Shown here: positions 1 to 6,091 of the stretch, in pieces
Layout: every line of letters begins with the position of its first letter
How positions within the stretch are numbered: position 1 is the stretch's first letter
Virus record (IMG/VR): IMGVR_UViG_3300037262_000003
Location: 1 to 64,000 of that record
Reading direction: 5' to 3' (one strand)
DNA: 64,000 bases
Source: a virus
Position numbers and translations under genes: made by a program
Notes under the pieces: generated by a model
Databases searched by the model: none
The model's input: the letters and a program-made list of their open reading frames with translations, nothing else
What the model was told of the DNA's origin: nothing

Positions 1-33
1 GTGCTTGGTTCGTGCTTGGTTCGTGCTTGGTTT
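1..33. repeat. Triplicated 11-bp direct repeat
   Basis: Three tandem copies of gtgcttggttc, the last ending in t, stand at the left edge of the window. The array may continue to the left. It lies downstream of a leftward promoter (44-72), so it could be transcribed or be an iteron-like site; function unknown. Confidence 0.75.
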
Positions 34-43
34 GTTGATGTTC

Positions 44-72
44 AATCTACATCATGTGGAGCTGCCCGTCAA
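44..72 (-). promoter_or_regulatory. Sigma70-type promoter
   Basis: Leftward -35 TTGACG (67-72), 17-bp spacer, -10 TAGATT (44-49). It reads toward the 11-bp repeat and off the window. Confidence 0.6.
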
Positions 73-157
73 GTGGGTACACGCCCAATTTATGGTTTCC
101 GCAACTGCCGTCCCATGTCTGTGGTTAACGTGTACCCGCTTGGCGGGCCATGCCATC

Positions 158-186
158 AATCTACATGGCATGACCCACCGTGTCAA
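158..186 (-). promoter_or_regulatory. Sigma70-type promoter
   Basis: Leftward -35 TTGACA (181-186), 17-bp spacer, -10 TAGATT (158-163), starting exactly where the gene at 187-627 ends. Confidence 0.65.
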
Positions 187-627
187 CTACTCGTCGTCGT
201 CCTCGTCCAGCAGTTCGGAAATGCTCTCACCGTCCGCCAGCAGTTCAAGGGCTTCCGTGACTTCTTCGACAGTCCGCTCGGGAGCGAACAGCCAATCCCC
301 TTCCTCGCTGGTCAGCCCGAGCTGCTCCCGAGCGTACGTGTCCACGATGACCTCATGACCGTCGCCGAAGATCACCCGGTCATATCGCCAATCATACTTG
401 TCATTCTTGTGCAGAGTCAAGAGCACGACGTTGCCCGCGACACATGCCGTGGTACCGCAGACGTTCTTCTCGAACACCGTCCGGAGCTGCCCGGCAGTCT
501 GGATGTAGTCGTCCCCGTCATTGAAATACGGGCGGGAGAACCAGCTTCCCTGGTCGTAGTGCTTGCCCGCCTTGACGATCTCAAGAGTCGTGGCCGCTAC
601 CTTGCGCTTGCCAGTGATGCGACGCAT
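187..627 (-). CDS. Hypothetical protein with CGTTACVAG motif
   Basis: A 146-aa protein of unknown function. The start is supported by GGAGG six bases ahead of the ATG. A CGTTACVAG motif lies near residues 58-66, and similar C-x3-C-x-AG cores recur in small actinophage proteins as I remember them. The C-terminus is strongly acidic (residues ~125-146, rich in D/E). It has its own promoter at 660-688 and no overlap with its neighbour. No catalytic signature was seen. Confidence 0.8.
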   Translation of the reverse strand: MRRITGKRKVAATTLEIVKAGKHYDQGSWFSRPYFNDGDDYIQTAGQLRTVFEKNVCGTTACVAGNVVLLTLHKNDKYDWRYDRVIFGDGHEVIVDTYAREQLGLTSEEGDWLFAPERTVEEVTEALELLADGESISELLDEDDDE

Positions 628-659
628 GTTGCCTCCATGTTGTTTCTTGCGATGGCTTC

Positions 660-688
660 ACAGTATCAGGGCATACGCCCGATGTCAA
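660..688 (-). promoter_or_regulatory. Promoter for the 146-aa gene
   Basis: TTGACA (683-688), 17-bp spacer, TACTGT (660-665). The -35 box sits at the base of the hairpin 677-708, so the end of the upstream unit and the start of this one overlap physically. Confidence 0.7.
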
Positions 689-708
689 ATCCTCTCATGA
701 CATCGGGC
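677..708 (-). terminator. Hairpin between genes, overlapping a promoter
   Basis: An 11-bp perfect stem, GCCCGATGTCA / TGACATCGGGC, with a 10-nt loop. It follows the stop of the gene at 729-944 and lacks a clear U-tract. It shares bases with the -35 of the next promoter. Confidence 0.6.
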
Positions 709-728
709 ACGAGCCTCATACGATGATG

Positions 729-944
729 CTAGAACGGGGGTTCGTCGTCATAATCCCCGTTGTCGAAGCCGTAGCCGTCCTCCGGGTCGTCCTCGTCATC
801 GGGAACATCGTCCCACATGTCCCGGTCGTCGTCAACCGACTCCATGTCGATTTCATCGGCACCGAGCCAGTAGCCCTCACTGCCGACAGGGTAGAGATCG
901 TCGTAACGATCCTCATACGCTGCCTCAAGGTACTCGTCTTCCAC
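729..944 (-). CDS. Very acidic small protein
   Basis: 71 aa with over 40% Asp/Glu. It starts at a GTG, preceded by AGGAGG with a 4-nt gap. The composition fits a DNA-mimic or a protein-interaction tail, but no family was recognised. It is cotranscribed with the 45-aa gene upstream (960-1097), from which it is separated by only 15 nt. Confidence 0.7.
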   Translation of the reverse strand: MEDEYLEAAYEDRYDDLYPVGSEGYWLGADEIDMESVDDDRDMWDDVPDDEDDPEDGYGFDNGDYDDEPPF

Positions 945-959
945 AGTTCCTCCTATGAG

Positions 960-1097
960 TTAGACGTACTGCTGGTCAAGGATGAACACCATCGTGCCAC
1001 CCCGACCACACTTCACACTGTAATGCACGTCACGGTGCTTGTCAAGCCACCGCGTCATGCGCGCCAGGTCTGACTTGTTCATGATCTCTACGCTCAT
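960..1097 (-). CDS. Small protein, probably from a leaderless mRNA
   Basis: 45 aa, beginning MSVEIMNKSDLARM, with a basic middle and a hydrophobic C-terminus. The -10 TAGGAT ends six bases before the ATG, which would put the transcription start at or next to the A of ATG. An AGGATGG string overlaps the -10 and could be a weak ribosome site instead. The same layout occurs at 3730 and, with a 7-nt gap, at 10360. Function unknown. Confidence 0.65.
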   Translation of the reverse strand: MSVEIMNKSDLARMTRWLDKHRDVHYSVKCGRGGTMVFILDQQYV

Positions 1098-1103
1098 GAC
1101 ACC

Positions 1104-1132
1104 ATCCTATGCCCGTTGGGTTAGGTTGTCAA
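1104..1132 (-). promoter_or_regulatory. Promoter for the 45-aa leaderless gene
   Basis: TTGACA (1127-1132), 17-bp spacer, TAGGAT (1104-1109), six bases before the ATG at 1095-1097. Confidence 0.7.
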
Positions 1133-1141
1133 TTCGGTGAG

Positions 1142-1348
1142 TTACTGAATGACCATGACCTTCTGCTGAGAACTGTACCGCACCGTCAGATGCGTGTCAA
1201 CAGGCTTGTCGTTGACGTTCACGTACGCACCATCGTACGGACTCGACAGGTCATTGATCTGGAAGTCGAATCCCAGATTCCAGTCGGCCAGAACGGCTTT
1301 CTTGGACTTGTAGTCACGCCCGTAGGCCGGTACCACCGTGAGATACAT
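1142..1348 (-). CDS. Hypothetical protein
   Basis: 68 aa, beginning MYLTVVPAYGRDYKSKK. I chose the ATG at 1346-1348 because GGAGG lies just upstream; the open frame runs further, but into the tRNA-like sequence. It looks like a small beta-rich fold with no known domain. It is cotranscribed with the tRNA-like RNA at 1378-1430. Confidence 0.7.
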   Translation of the reverse strand: MYLTVVPAYGRDYKSKKAVLADWNLGFDFQINDLSSPYDGAYVNVNDKPVDTHLTVRYSSQQKVMVIQ

Positions 1349-1377
1349 CTTGCCTCCATTTAGTTCTTTTGTCAAAA

Positions 1378-1430
1378 GCCGGGTGAGGGATTCGAACCCC
1401 CGTGCGCGCTGCACCAACCTGCTACCCGAC
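1378..1430 (-). ncRNA. 53-nt tRNA-like RNA (truncated tRNA)
   Basis: A seven-bp acceptor-like stem (GTCGGGT with ACCCGGC, one U-G pair) encloses a canonical T arm, GGGGG-TTCGAAT-CCCTC. Only 22 nt separate the acceptor from the T arm, instead of about 41. They can form one small hairpin, GTGC-AGCGC-GCAC. There is no room for both a D arm and an anticodon arm. Its own promoter places transcription start at its first base. It could be a decayed tRNA, a minimal tRNA-like RNA or a decoy substrate. Confidence 0.6.
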
Positions 1431-1437
1431 GATACAT

Positions 1438-1466
1438 ACTCTACATCTTGCGCACATTTCTGTCAA
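1438..1466 (-). promoter_or_regulatory. Promoter of the tRNA-like RNA
   Basis: TTGACA (1461-1466), 17-bp spacer, TAGAGT (1438-1443). The predicted start (~1431) is adjacent to the 5' end of the acceptor stem. The stop codon TGA of the membrane protein gene lies within the -35 box. Confidence 0.7.
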
Positions 1467-1621
1467 TACAGGTCGAACATAACCAGGACGAGCTGACCCA
1501 GGATGGTGAGCACGAACACGATGAAGATGAAGATCAGCACGACCATGAACAGCAGGATGCGGACGGGCGGAAGAATGATCTGGAACAGGATAAGAGCCAG
1601 GCGATAGGCGACGTCATCCAC
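1463..1621 (-). CDS. Small membrane protein
   Basis: 52 aa. After a short polar N-terminus (MDDVAYR), residues ~8-46 are almost entirely hydrophobic (runs such as LLFMVVLIFIFIVFVL), enough for one long or two short membrane spans. The start is a GTG that overlaps the end of the preceding gene. It has no recognised family; a holin-like or exclusion role is possible but unsupported. Confidence 0.7.
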   Translation of the reverse strand: MDDVAYRLALILFQIILPPVRILLFMVVLIFIFIVFVLTILGQLVLVMFDLY

Positions 1622-1736
1622 GGTGCTTGCCCGTGGGCTTGATCTTCACACCCAGCCAGCGCAGGAGGTTGAACCTGCGTCGTGGCCTGCTACCGTATCG
1701 TAGCTCAGCCATGATCATGTTGTCAATCTCAGTCAT
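1614..1736 (-). CDS. Small basic protein
   Basis: 40 aa, beginning MTEIDNMIMAELRYGSRPRRR, with an Arg/Lys-rich C-terminal half. It overlaps the stop of the 111-aa gene by a few bases and the start of the membrane protein gene downstream, so it is probably translationally coupled to both. Function unknown. Confidence 0.6.
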   Translation of the reverse strand: MTEIDNMIMAELRYGSRPRRRFNLLRWLGVKIKPTGKHRG

Positions 1737-2064
1737 TGTCGATCAGCCCGATTCGTCGGTCGATGTACTCATTGCAGAGGTAGGCGAGTGCAGCCCGAAC
1801 GTTGTTACCATGCTCCTTGATCTTCATGGTCACGGTAGAGATTGACCACCACGTCCAGGTAGCGGTGTCATCCTTGAGTGTGTTCGTGGTCCAGGCGAGA
1901 GTGCCTGCGTCCTCATCTCGAATGTACACGCAGATCATCGGCGTGTCAAACGGAACGACCCTGAATGTGATAGGAAGTCCCCAACTCGCAGACTCCAGGT
2001 CGTAGACGATCTTGTTCATCTCTTCCTGGTTACGCCCGAGCTTTTCGATTGCCTCCGTGCTCAT
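1729..2064 (-). CDS. Hypothetical protein
   Basis: 111 aa, mixed alpha/beta in appearance, with no recognised domain. GGAGG precedes the ATG by five bases. It heads a small leftward unit with the 40- and 52-aa genes, driven by the promoter at 2094-2122. Confidence 0.75.
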   Translation of the reverse strand: MSTEAIEKLGRNQEEMNKIVYDLESASWGLPITFRVVPFDTPMICVYIRDEDAGTLAWTTNTLKDDTATWTWWSISTVTMKIKEHGNNVRAALAYLCNEYIDRRIGLIDND

Positions 2065-2093
2065 GTGCCCTCCAGCATGTGTCGATGAGCTAA

Positions 2094-2122
2094 AGCTTAC
2101 CGTGTTGCGTGTTCCGCGTCAA
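2094..2122 (-). promoter_or_regulatory. Promoter for the 111-aa gene
   Basis: TTGACG (2117-2122), 17-bp spacer, TAAGCT (2094-2099). Confidence 0.6.
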
Positions 2123-2123
2123 G

Positions 2124-2175
2124 TGATCAGGGTTGGGGTTCACGATTACGCGGCCCAACCCCTATCACCTGACAC
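2124..2175 (-). ncRNA. Short structured transcript or leader
   Basis: Between the operator-promoter at 2181-2210 and the next promoter lies no gene, only an imperfect stem of about 14 bp (GTGATAGGGGTTGGG with CCCAACCCTGATCAC) around a 15-nt loop. A transcript from the upstream promoter would consist of little more than this hairpin, so a small RNA or an attenuator is plausible. Confidence 0.45.
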
Positions 2176-2202
2176 GACACAGCTTACATGTCGTGTTCAG
2201 GT
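2167..2202. promoter_or_regulatory. Operator-like palindrome over a -10 box
   Basis: The arms acctgacacgaca and tgtcgtgttcaggt (one bulge) are centred on the -10 TAAGCT of the promoter at 2181-2210. The core matches the palindrome at 2888-2918, which suggests a shared repressor. Confidence 0.55.
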
Positions 2203-2210
2203 TTTGTCAA
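2181..2210 (-). promoter_or_regulatory. Palindrome-covered promoter
   Basis: TTGACA (2205-2210), 18-bp spacer, TAAGCT (2181-2186), immediately after the stop of the gene at 2211. Confidence 0.6.
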
Positions 2211-2474
2211 CTACAGGCCGACGACGACTTCCTCGGCAAACTGCGCCACCAGGGTGGCCACGGCCGCCTCGAACGGGTACACGTTGGCGAACCTCTTGAG
2301 GGTCACCAGCGGGGTGTCACCGGGCTCGTAGACGATCGGGAGCCGCAGCTCATCGGTCACAAGCGCCAGTGACAGCGTAGCCGCCCACCCCGACACGGTG
2401 GTGTCGAGAAGGCTGATCAGCTCGTCCACGTCGGACTGCTCAAGGCCCTGCCAGGTAACGGGGGTCTCGGTCAT
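2211..2474 (-). CDS. Hypothetical protein
   Basis: 87 aa, beginning MTETPVTWQGLEQ, acidic and Leu/Val/Ala-rich, probably helical. GGAGG sits seven bases ahead of the ATG. It has its own promoter at 2503-2531. No family recognised. Confidence 0.72.
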   Translation of the reverse strand: MTETPVTWQGLEQSDVDELISLLDTTVSGWAATLSLALVTDELRLPIVYEPGDTPLVTLKRFANVYPFEAAVATLVAQFAEEVVVGL

Positions 2475-2502
2475 TTTGTGCCTCCATGTTGTGATTGGTT
2501 GA

Positions 2503-2531
2503 AGCTTACCCTGCAATGTGCTGTGTGTCAA
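2503..2531 (-). promoter_or_regulatory. Promoter for the 87-aa gene
   Basis: TTGACA (2526-2531), 17-bp spacer, TAAGCT (2503-2508). Confidence 0.68.
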
Positions 2532-2534
2532 GAC

Positions 2535-2750
2535 TTAGCGAACGTCGAAACAACCTTTACTAACGTTCGCCATGGCTTCCCGAAACAGTTCGGGCGACTT
2601 GAGTGCCATGTACGCGATGACCTCTTCGAGATTGCAGAGGCACATTCCCTCAAGTGCCGCACCGGCACCTTCGACGTACTCTTCGATGTCTGCGAACGTT
2701 GTCCCGTTCCCATCACCGTTCTCATTGAAGCCGGTGAGCTGCTCACCCAT
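2535..2750 (-). CDS. Hypothetical protein with a CLC motif
   Basis: 71 aa, with an acidic N-terminal half, a Cys-Leu-Cys at ~37-39 and one further Cys near the end. AGGAGG stands six bases before the ATG. A 16-bp-arm structured leader (2780-2887) precedes it and may regulate it. Function unknown. Confidence 0.7.
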   Translation of the reverse strand: MGEQLTGFNENGDGNGTTFADIEEYVEGAGAALEGMCLCNLEEVIAYMALKSPELFREAMANVSKGCFDVR

Positions 2751-2779
2751 AATTTACCTCCTGGTTGGGTTCATGTCAA

Positions 2780-2895
2780 GTCATGACTGCCCAACACATA
2801 CGGATCACCAGGAATTCCACCTGCGTGTTTCTTATTAATTATCCGTAGTGTCGCCAACTTAATGCTGCTACGTTGGGCAGTCGTGACCTGACACG
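2780..2895 (-). ncRNA. Structured RNA or regulatory leader
   Basis: About 110 nt without a gene, bounded by complementary 16-mers at 2780-2795 and 2872-2887 (one mismatch) that enclose inner stems, including ACGGAT/ATCCGT and a GGAATTCC palindrome. Transcription would begin at ~2893 from the promoter at 2900-2928 and run into the gene at 2535-2750. It could be a free small RNA or a cis-acting leader. Confidence 0.55.
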
Positions 2896-2918
2896 ACTCA
2901 ATCTAGCAGTCGTGTCAG
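2888..2918. promoter_or_regulatory. Perfect 11-bp-arm operator palindrome on a -10 box
   Basis: ctgacacgact and agtcgtgtcag are separated by 9 bp and centred exactly on the -10 TAGATT. A homodimeric regulator bound here would block RNA polymerase. A related site is at 2167-2202. Confidence 0.6.
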
Positions 2919-2928
2919 AGCCTGTCAA
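2900..2928 (-). promoter_or_regulatory. Palindrome-covered promoter of the structured RNA
   Basis: TTGACA (2923-2928), 17-bp spacer, TAGATT (2900-2905). Confidence 0.7.
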
Positions 2929-2930
2929 GC

Positions 2931-3269
2931 TTATTCCTTGGGCTGAATGCCCTGCTCGGCCGCCCGCTGGTCCCGGATCTCTGCGTGAGTCCCGAAGAAG
3001 CGGAGGTGATAGAGCGCGTGGTCCACAAGCTCTGATTCAGTTTTGGGAACCACGATCTCAAGAGATCCGTACTGCTTGTAGACCTGACCCTTGAGAAAGG
3101 TGGCCAGCTCACCGAACTTGGACAGGGCACCACCTGTGAGCATGTCAGCGGTCAGAGTCGCGACCGTGTTGTGCTTGTCCTGAACATTCATGGCCTCAAC
3201 AGCGGCCTTGATGTCATCCTCGGTGAACTGGATCTTGTAGACCTCAGTGTTGTCGTACGTGTTCGCCAT
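2931..3269 (-). CDS. Hypothetical protein
   Basis: 112 aa, beginning MANTYDNTEVYKIQFTEDD; soluble and probably alpha-helical. GGAGG lies five bases before the ATG. It follows the 60-aa gene by 18 nt in the same unit. No recognised domain. Confidence 0.75.
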   Translation of the reverse strand: MANTYDNTEVYKIQFTEDDIKAAVEAMNVQDKHNTVATLTADMLTGGALSKFGELATFLKGQVYKQYGSLEIVVPKTESELVDHALYHLRFFGTHAEIRDQRAAEQGIQPKE

Positions 3270-3287
3270 GTGAACCTCCGTTGTTGG

Positions 3288-3470
3288 CTAATCTACAGGG
3301 GTGCGGGGGTCAACGTCAAGTCCCATCGAGTCGGCCAGCATAACTAGATCAGTGGCTATCTCCTTGATGAGACCTAGCACGTCGATGATCAGCCGCACAT
3401 CCTGCGTCCTGACTACATCCTCGCTTATTTCAGCGAGGTTGTCAAGTATGGACTGGATAAGAGCTTCCAT
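3288..3470 (-). CDS. Small helical protein
   Basis: 60 aa, beginning MEALIQSILDNLAEISEDV, with heptad-like Leu/Ile spacing consistent with a helical bundle. It starts in a TGATG overlap with the stop of the preceding gene, so its translation is coupled. Function unknown. Confidence 0.7.
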   Translation of the reverse strand: MEALIQSILDNLAEISEDVVRTQDVRLIIDVLGLIKEIATDLVMLADSMGLDVDPRTPVD

Positions 3471-3730
3471 CAGACTCGCCTGATGCCCGAAGGGGTGATG
3501 ATGATCTCACGACCGTAGAGGCACGTAGGAGTAGCAGTCACATTCACGGCCTCCACGTACTCCCAGCCGTGCTGACCGGGGCGACAGGTAGTTGTGTCCA
3601 CCTTGATTTCACCCGTAGTGATCAGTGCCGCCTTAGACCAGTTGGATGCGTCCTTCCACTTGACAGGACCACCGCTAGCCACGGCGTCAGCGATGATGGC
3701 TTTCTCGTCTGCGTTGAACTTTTTCCTCAT
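3470..3730 (-). CDS. Hypothetical protein, probable leaderless mRNA
   Basis: 86 aa, beginning MRKKFNADEKAIIADAV. The ATG at 3728-3730 lies six bases after the -10 TAGGAT, the same spacing as at 1097, so the mRNA probably starts at or near the ATG; an in-frame GTG six bases upstream would leave even less room. No family recognised. Confidence 0.68.
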   Translation of the reverse strand: MRKKFNADEKAIIADAVASGGPVKWKDASNWSKAALITTGEIKVDTTTCRPGQHGWEYVEAVNVTATPTCLYGREIIITPSGIRRV

Positions 3731-3736
3731 GGCCAC

Positions 3737-3765
3737 ATCCTATGTGCTTGGCGCAGAGTTGTCAA
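3737..3765 (-). promoter_or_regulatory. Promoter embedded in the end of the upstream gene
   Basis: TTGACA (3760-3765), 17-bp spacer, TAGGAT (3737-3742). The stop codon TAG of the upstream gene is the first half of the -10 box. A 9-bp hairpin (3754-3774) overlaps the -35. Confidence 0.7.
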
Positions 3766-4228
3766 ACAACTCTGTCATGCTCTCGATGACACCTTCTGGC
3801 AGCTCACGCACCAGCCATGAGTGACCCCACTTGTAGCCCGTGACCGGGCAGGCAGGAGAGTACAGGCCAGCGTCGTTGCGCTGATGATCACAGGCGGCGT
3901 TCATGTCATTGAGATGCCAGTTCTCCCAGTGGCTGGCAAGCCTGTGTACCTTGGTACGATTCCATCGTGGCGCATACGACACCATGTTGTCAAGTGCCTC
4001 ACGGCACTGACCACCAATGATGTAGTCAGTCTTGGAACGATTCCAGACAGCTCCAGAGATACTAAGGCGAGTCACAGTCTCGATCTTACGGTGATCCGTG
4101 GTCTCGAACGTCAGACCCTCACGCGGGACAGAAGTCTCTATCTTGGCGTTGATGACCAGCTCAGCGCTGTTCTTGTATCCGGCGTACTCGCCCGAAACGC
4201 GACCCAGAACGTATTCGTGGACGTACAT
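3740..4228 (-). CDS. Hypothetical protein
   Basis: 162 aa from the ATG at 4226-4228, chosen because AGGAGG lies just upstream; the longer frame has no ribosome site. It has two CxxxC-like Cys pairs near residues 96-130, without a clear zinc pattern. The last codons carry the promoter of the next gene. Confidence 0.72.
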   Translation of the reverse strand: MYVHEYVLGRVSGEYAGYKNSAELVINAKIETSVPREGLTFETTDHRKIETVTRLSISGAVWNRSKTDYIIGGQCREALDNMVSYAPRWNRTKVHRLASHWENWHLNDMNAACDHQRNDAGLYSPACPVTGYKWGHSWLVRELPEGVIESMTELFDNSAPST

Positions 4229-4236
4229 GTTGCCTC

Positions 4237-4389
4237 CTACGATCGGTGTGCGTTGACGTATGTGCAGTTGCACTTGTAGTGCAGAGCGTACCATCGTGCG
4301 ATGGCTGCGTCAACACTATCCATGTTCCACGTGATGTTCGTCAGCCCGTCATCGAAATGACTATCAACGTAAGTCACCTTGATTCGCAT
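4237..4389 (-). CDS. Small protein
   Basis: 50 aa, beginning MRIKVTYVDSHFDDGL, probably a small beta/alpha fold ending in YKCNCTYVNAHRS. The start has GGAGG six bases upstream. It precedes the 162-aa gene by eight bases in one unit. Confidence 0.68.
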   Translation of the reverse strand: MRIKVTYVDSHFDDGLTNITWNMDSVDAAIARWYALHYKCNCTYVNAHRS

Positions 4390-4415
4390 GATTGCCTCCA
4401 TGTGGTTGTGGCCCG

Positions 4416-4444
4416 AGCTTATCACCCGGACCACGACCTGTCAA
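4416..4444 (-). promoter_or_regulatory. Promoter for the 50-aa gene
   Basis: TTGACA (4439-4444), 17-bp spacer, TAAGCT (4416-4421). Imperfect arms GTGGTCC/GGGCCAC flank the -10. Confidence 0.65.
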
Positions 4445-4986
4445 CGTGCCCTAGACCATATCCAGAGTATGGCCTGAAACGCGCTTGGCACAAGACCCAC
4501 GTTCGCCGCTGCCTTTTGATAGGCAAGCACGAAATCACCGTATTGCTTGAGTGTGACCGTGGGTGAGCCGTTGTCCCAATCCAATGTTGCCGCACGGATG
4601 GCGTGTCTGTCAATAGTCACGTAATCCGGGTCGAAGGGGTTCCAGATATTCATGAAGAAGTGGCCCGTCTTGCGGGCCATGGGCAGGACAGTCCGGGGAT
4701 CAGCTCCTGCGTAGATAGCCCTGGCCTTATCCAGAGCGTTACCGACGTGACCGGCAAAGATGCCATTGCAGGCATCAACAGCGAGTCTGCGGTTGATATC
4801 CCACGCCTTGTTGGCACTCAGGCAGGCCAGCATCCCAGCGCCCATCATGACGTTACCATTACCGATCACGTCAGCAAAATCATGAGCTTGCGGGTACCAG
4901 TTCAGGCCCTTGTACCTCTGAATAGGCGTGGTCATGTAGAAACCGTCTAGGAGATTCTTCTCCATTTGTTCCACGGATAGTCTCAT
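4441..4986 (-). CDS. Conserved-looking phage hypothetical protein
   Basis: 181 aa. Contains WYPQAHDFAD near residues 30-39, KTGHFFMNIWNP near 106-117 and VTIDRHAIRAA near 122-132. This Lys-Thr-Gly...Asp-Arg-His arrangement resembles a helical fold I associate with actinophage proteins of unknown function, and an HhH/glycosylase-like fold cannot be excluded. The promoter at 5013-5041 drives it. Confidence 0.75.
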   Translation of the reverse strand: MRLSVEQMEKNLLDGFYMTTPIQRYKGLNWYPQAHDFADVIGNGNVMMGAGMLACLSANKAWDINRRLAVDACNGIFAGHVGNALDKARAIYAGADPRTVLPMARKTGHFFMNIWNPFDPDYVTIDRHAIRAATLDWDNGSPTVTLKQYGDFVLAYQKAAANVGLVPSAFQAILWIWSRAR

Positions 4987-5012
4987 CGTGCCCTCCTTGC
5001 GTCTGTGATTAC

Positions 5013-5041
5013 AGACTACGCAGTGTTCGGTGTCTTGTCAA
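5013..5041 (-). promoter_or_regulatory. Promoter inside a terminator hairpin
   Basis: TTGACA (5036-5041), 17-bp spacer, TAGTCT (5013-5018). The -35 overlaps the loop of the hairpin 5023-5051. Confidence 0.7.
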
Positions 5042-5051
5042 CACCGAACAC
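5023..5051 (-). terminator. Terminator-like hairpin carrying a -35 box
   Basis: An 11-bp perfect stem, GTGTTCGGTGT / ACACCGAACAC, with a 7-nt loop between the genes at 5063 and 4986. Confidence 0.6.
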
Positions 5052-5062
5052 CACATACTCAC

Positions 5063-5449
5063 CTAATCACGGGAGTAGTAAGACACACCGTCGTAGCTCC
5101 ATTCCGTGTAGTCACGAGACATGGTGTCTGCCCACTTCTCGTAGTCGAAGTGGTCGATGATTACCTCATCGGCACCGTGCAGGACACACTCGTCGGCGTA
5201 CTCACGGGTGTAGTCCTCCCAGTGACTTTCAGAGATGAAATCATCGCCGTAGCGGGTGTATTCGTGCATCTGTCGGAGCTGAGTCACAAGCTCCTGGTCG
5301 TAGTCCTCGTACTCGTCTAGGTACGCGGCCCGATCCTCGTCGGTGTAGTCCGTGTCGTCAGAATCACGCTTGAGCCCGTCGTAGTAGTCGAGAAATTCCT
5401 CGATCTCTGCCCTGGAGATAACACTAGCGTGATTGATCTCGTAAGTCAA
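5063..5449 (-). CDS. ArdA-like antirestriction protein candidate
   Basis: 128 aa, very acidic. The C-terminal part (HWEDYTREYADE, then IIDHFDYEKWADTMSRDY) resembles the end of ArdA proteins, where a Y-F-D-Y-E-x-x-A-R-D-L motif is typical. ArdA dimers mimic B-form DNA and block type I restriction enzymes. The start is a TTG after GGAGGCAAG and overlaps the stop of the 58-aa gene. The resemblance is by eye and covers only one ArdA domain, so a generic acidic protein is possible. Confidence 0.55.
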   Translation of the reverse strand: MTYEINHASVISRAEIEEFLDYYDGLKRDSDDTDYTDEDRAAYLDEYEDYDQELVTQLRQMHEYTRYGDDFISESHWEDYTREYADECVLHGADEVIIDHFDYEKWADTMSRDYTEWSYDGVSYYSRD

Positions 5450-5622
5450 CTTGCCTCCGTGTGTGTGACTTTGGACTCTGTTATGTCGAATGAATCTGAG
5501 TCATACCCAATGTTATAGATTTCATCGCACTCGGCAACCTTGTTGGCTGCCCAGAGCATGTCGTCCACCGGGAACTTGGTCTCATCGTATTCGATCCTGA
5601 TTTGGATGTCAACCCGCTTCAC
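5446..5622 (-). CDS. Small hypothetical protein
   Basis: 58 aa from the GTG at 5620-5622 (VKRVDIQIRIEYDE), a beta-strand-like N-terminus. There is no strong ribosome site, so it is probably coupled to the gene 37 nt upstream. Its stop overlaps the TTG start of the ArdA-like gene. Confidence 0.6.
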   Translation of the reverse strand: MKRVDIQIRIEYDETKFPVDDMLWAANKVAECDEIYNIGYDSDSFDITESKVTHTEAS

Positions 5623-5659
5623 TTGGCACCGTCTGTTTGGCAGGGAGTCTCGACCGCCA

Positions 5660-6091
5660 CTAGGAGATGCGCCAGTCGATGTCAGTGTTAGTAACCACCG
5701 ACTCGTAACCGTCGTACTCTTCGATCTTGTACAGAGTCCCAGCGGGCAGCCAGTGGATAGCCAGGTCATCCCCGTGAGAACTGTCGTACTGGAAGACCTT
5801 ACGGGCCTTAAAGCTGATGTCAGCCTCTTCCCCGTACCTCATGAACTTCAGCGTAGCCGCTGCGCCCGTCAGAGTCAAGACCGCGACTCGTGCGTCGGTG
5901 GGATCGATGTCCTTGTTGTACGCCGTCCAGCCCCCACCGTAGCCCGGCGAGTACACGACCGCAACCTCATGGAGATCGTTGTAAATCTTCCCGTTCTCCA
6001 CGGTGTACGTCACGTCATCGTAGTCGAACGTGACCTTACCGGTGAACTGCGGTGACCAGTTCTGAATGGCTGGCAGGTTGTCGTTACTCAT
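5660..6091 (-). CDS. Hypothetical beta-rich protein
   Basis: 143 aa, beginning MSNDNLPAIQNW; many aromatic and Asp residues. The start is supported by GGAGG six bases upstream and overlaps the end of the 37-aa gene. No family recognised. Confidence 0.75.
   Translation of the reverse strand: MSNDNLPAIQNWSPQFTGKVTFDYDDVTYTVENGKIYNDLHEVAVVYSPGYGGGWTAYNKDIDPTDARVAVLTLTGAAATLKFMRYGEEADISFKARKVFQYDSSHGDDLAIHWLPAGTLYKIEEYDGYESVVTNTDIDWRIS

Larger units (their letters stand above)
1..186 (-). ncRNA. Non-coding left region with two leftward promoters; possible small RNA
   Basis: No convincing gene lies here. Two TTGAC(A/G)-17-TAGATT promoters point left (158-186 and 44-72), about 115 bp apart. Between them are the complementary 9-mers gggtacacg (76-84) and cgtgtaccc (near 129-137), which could close a long stem-loop, and a second imperfect repeat, catgccat/atggcatg, around the upstream promoter. 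A short structured RNA or leader is the simplest reading. This is inference from structure only. Confidence 0.35.

Noticed and set aside
2748-2779. TTGACA-17-TAAATT immediately before the ATG at 2750
   Set aside because: The -10 box touches the start codon, so transcription would begin inside the gene; the spacer is the ribosome site. Left uncalled. The same applies to 1346-1375.
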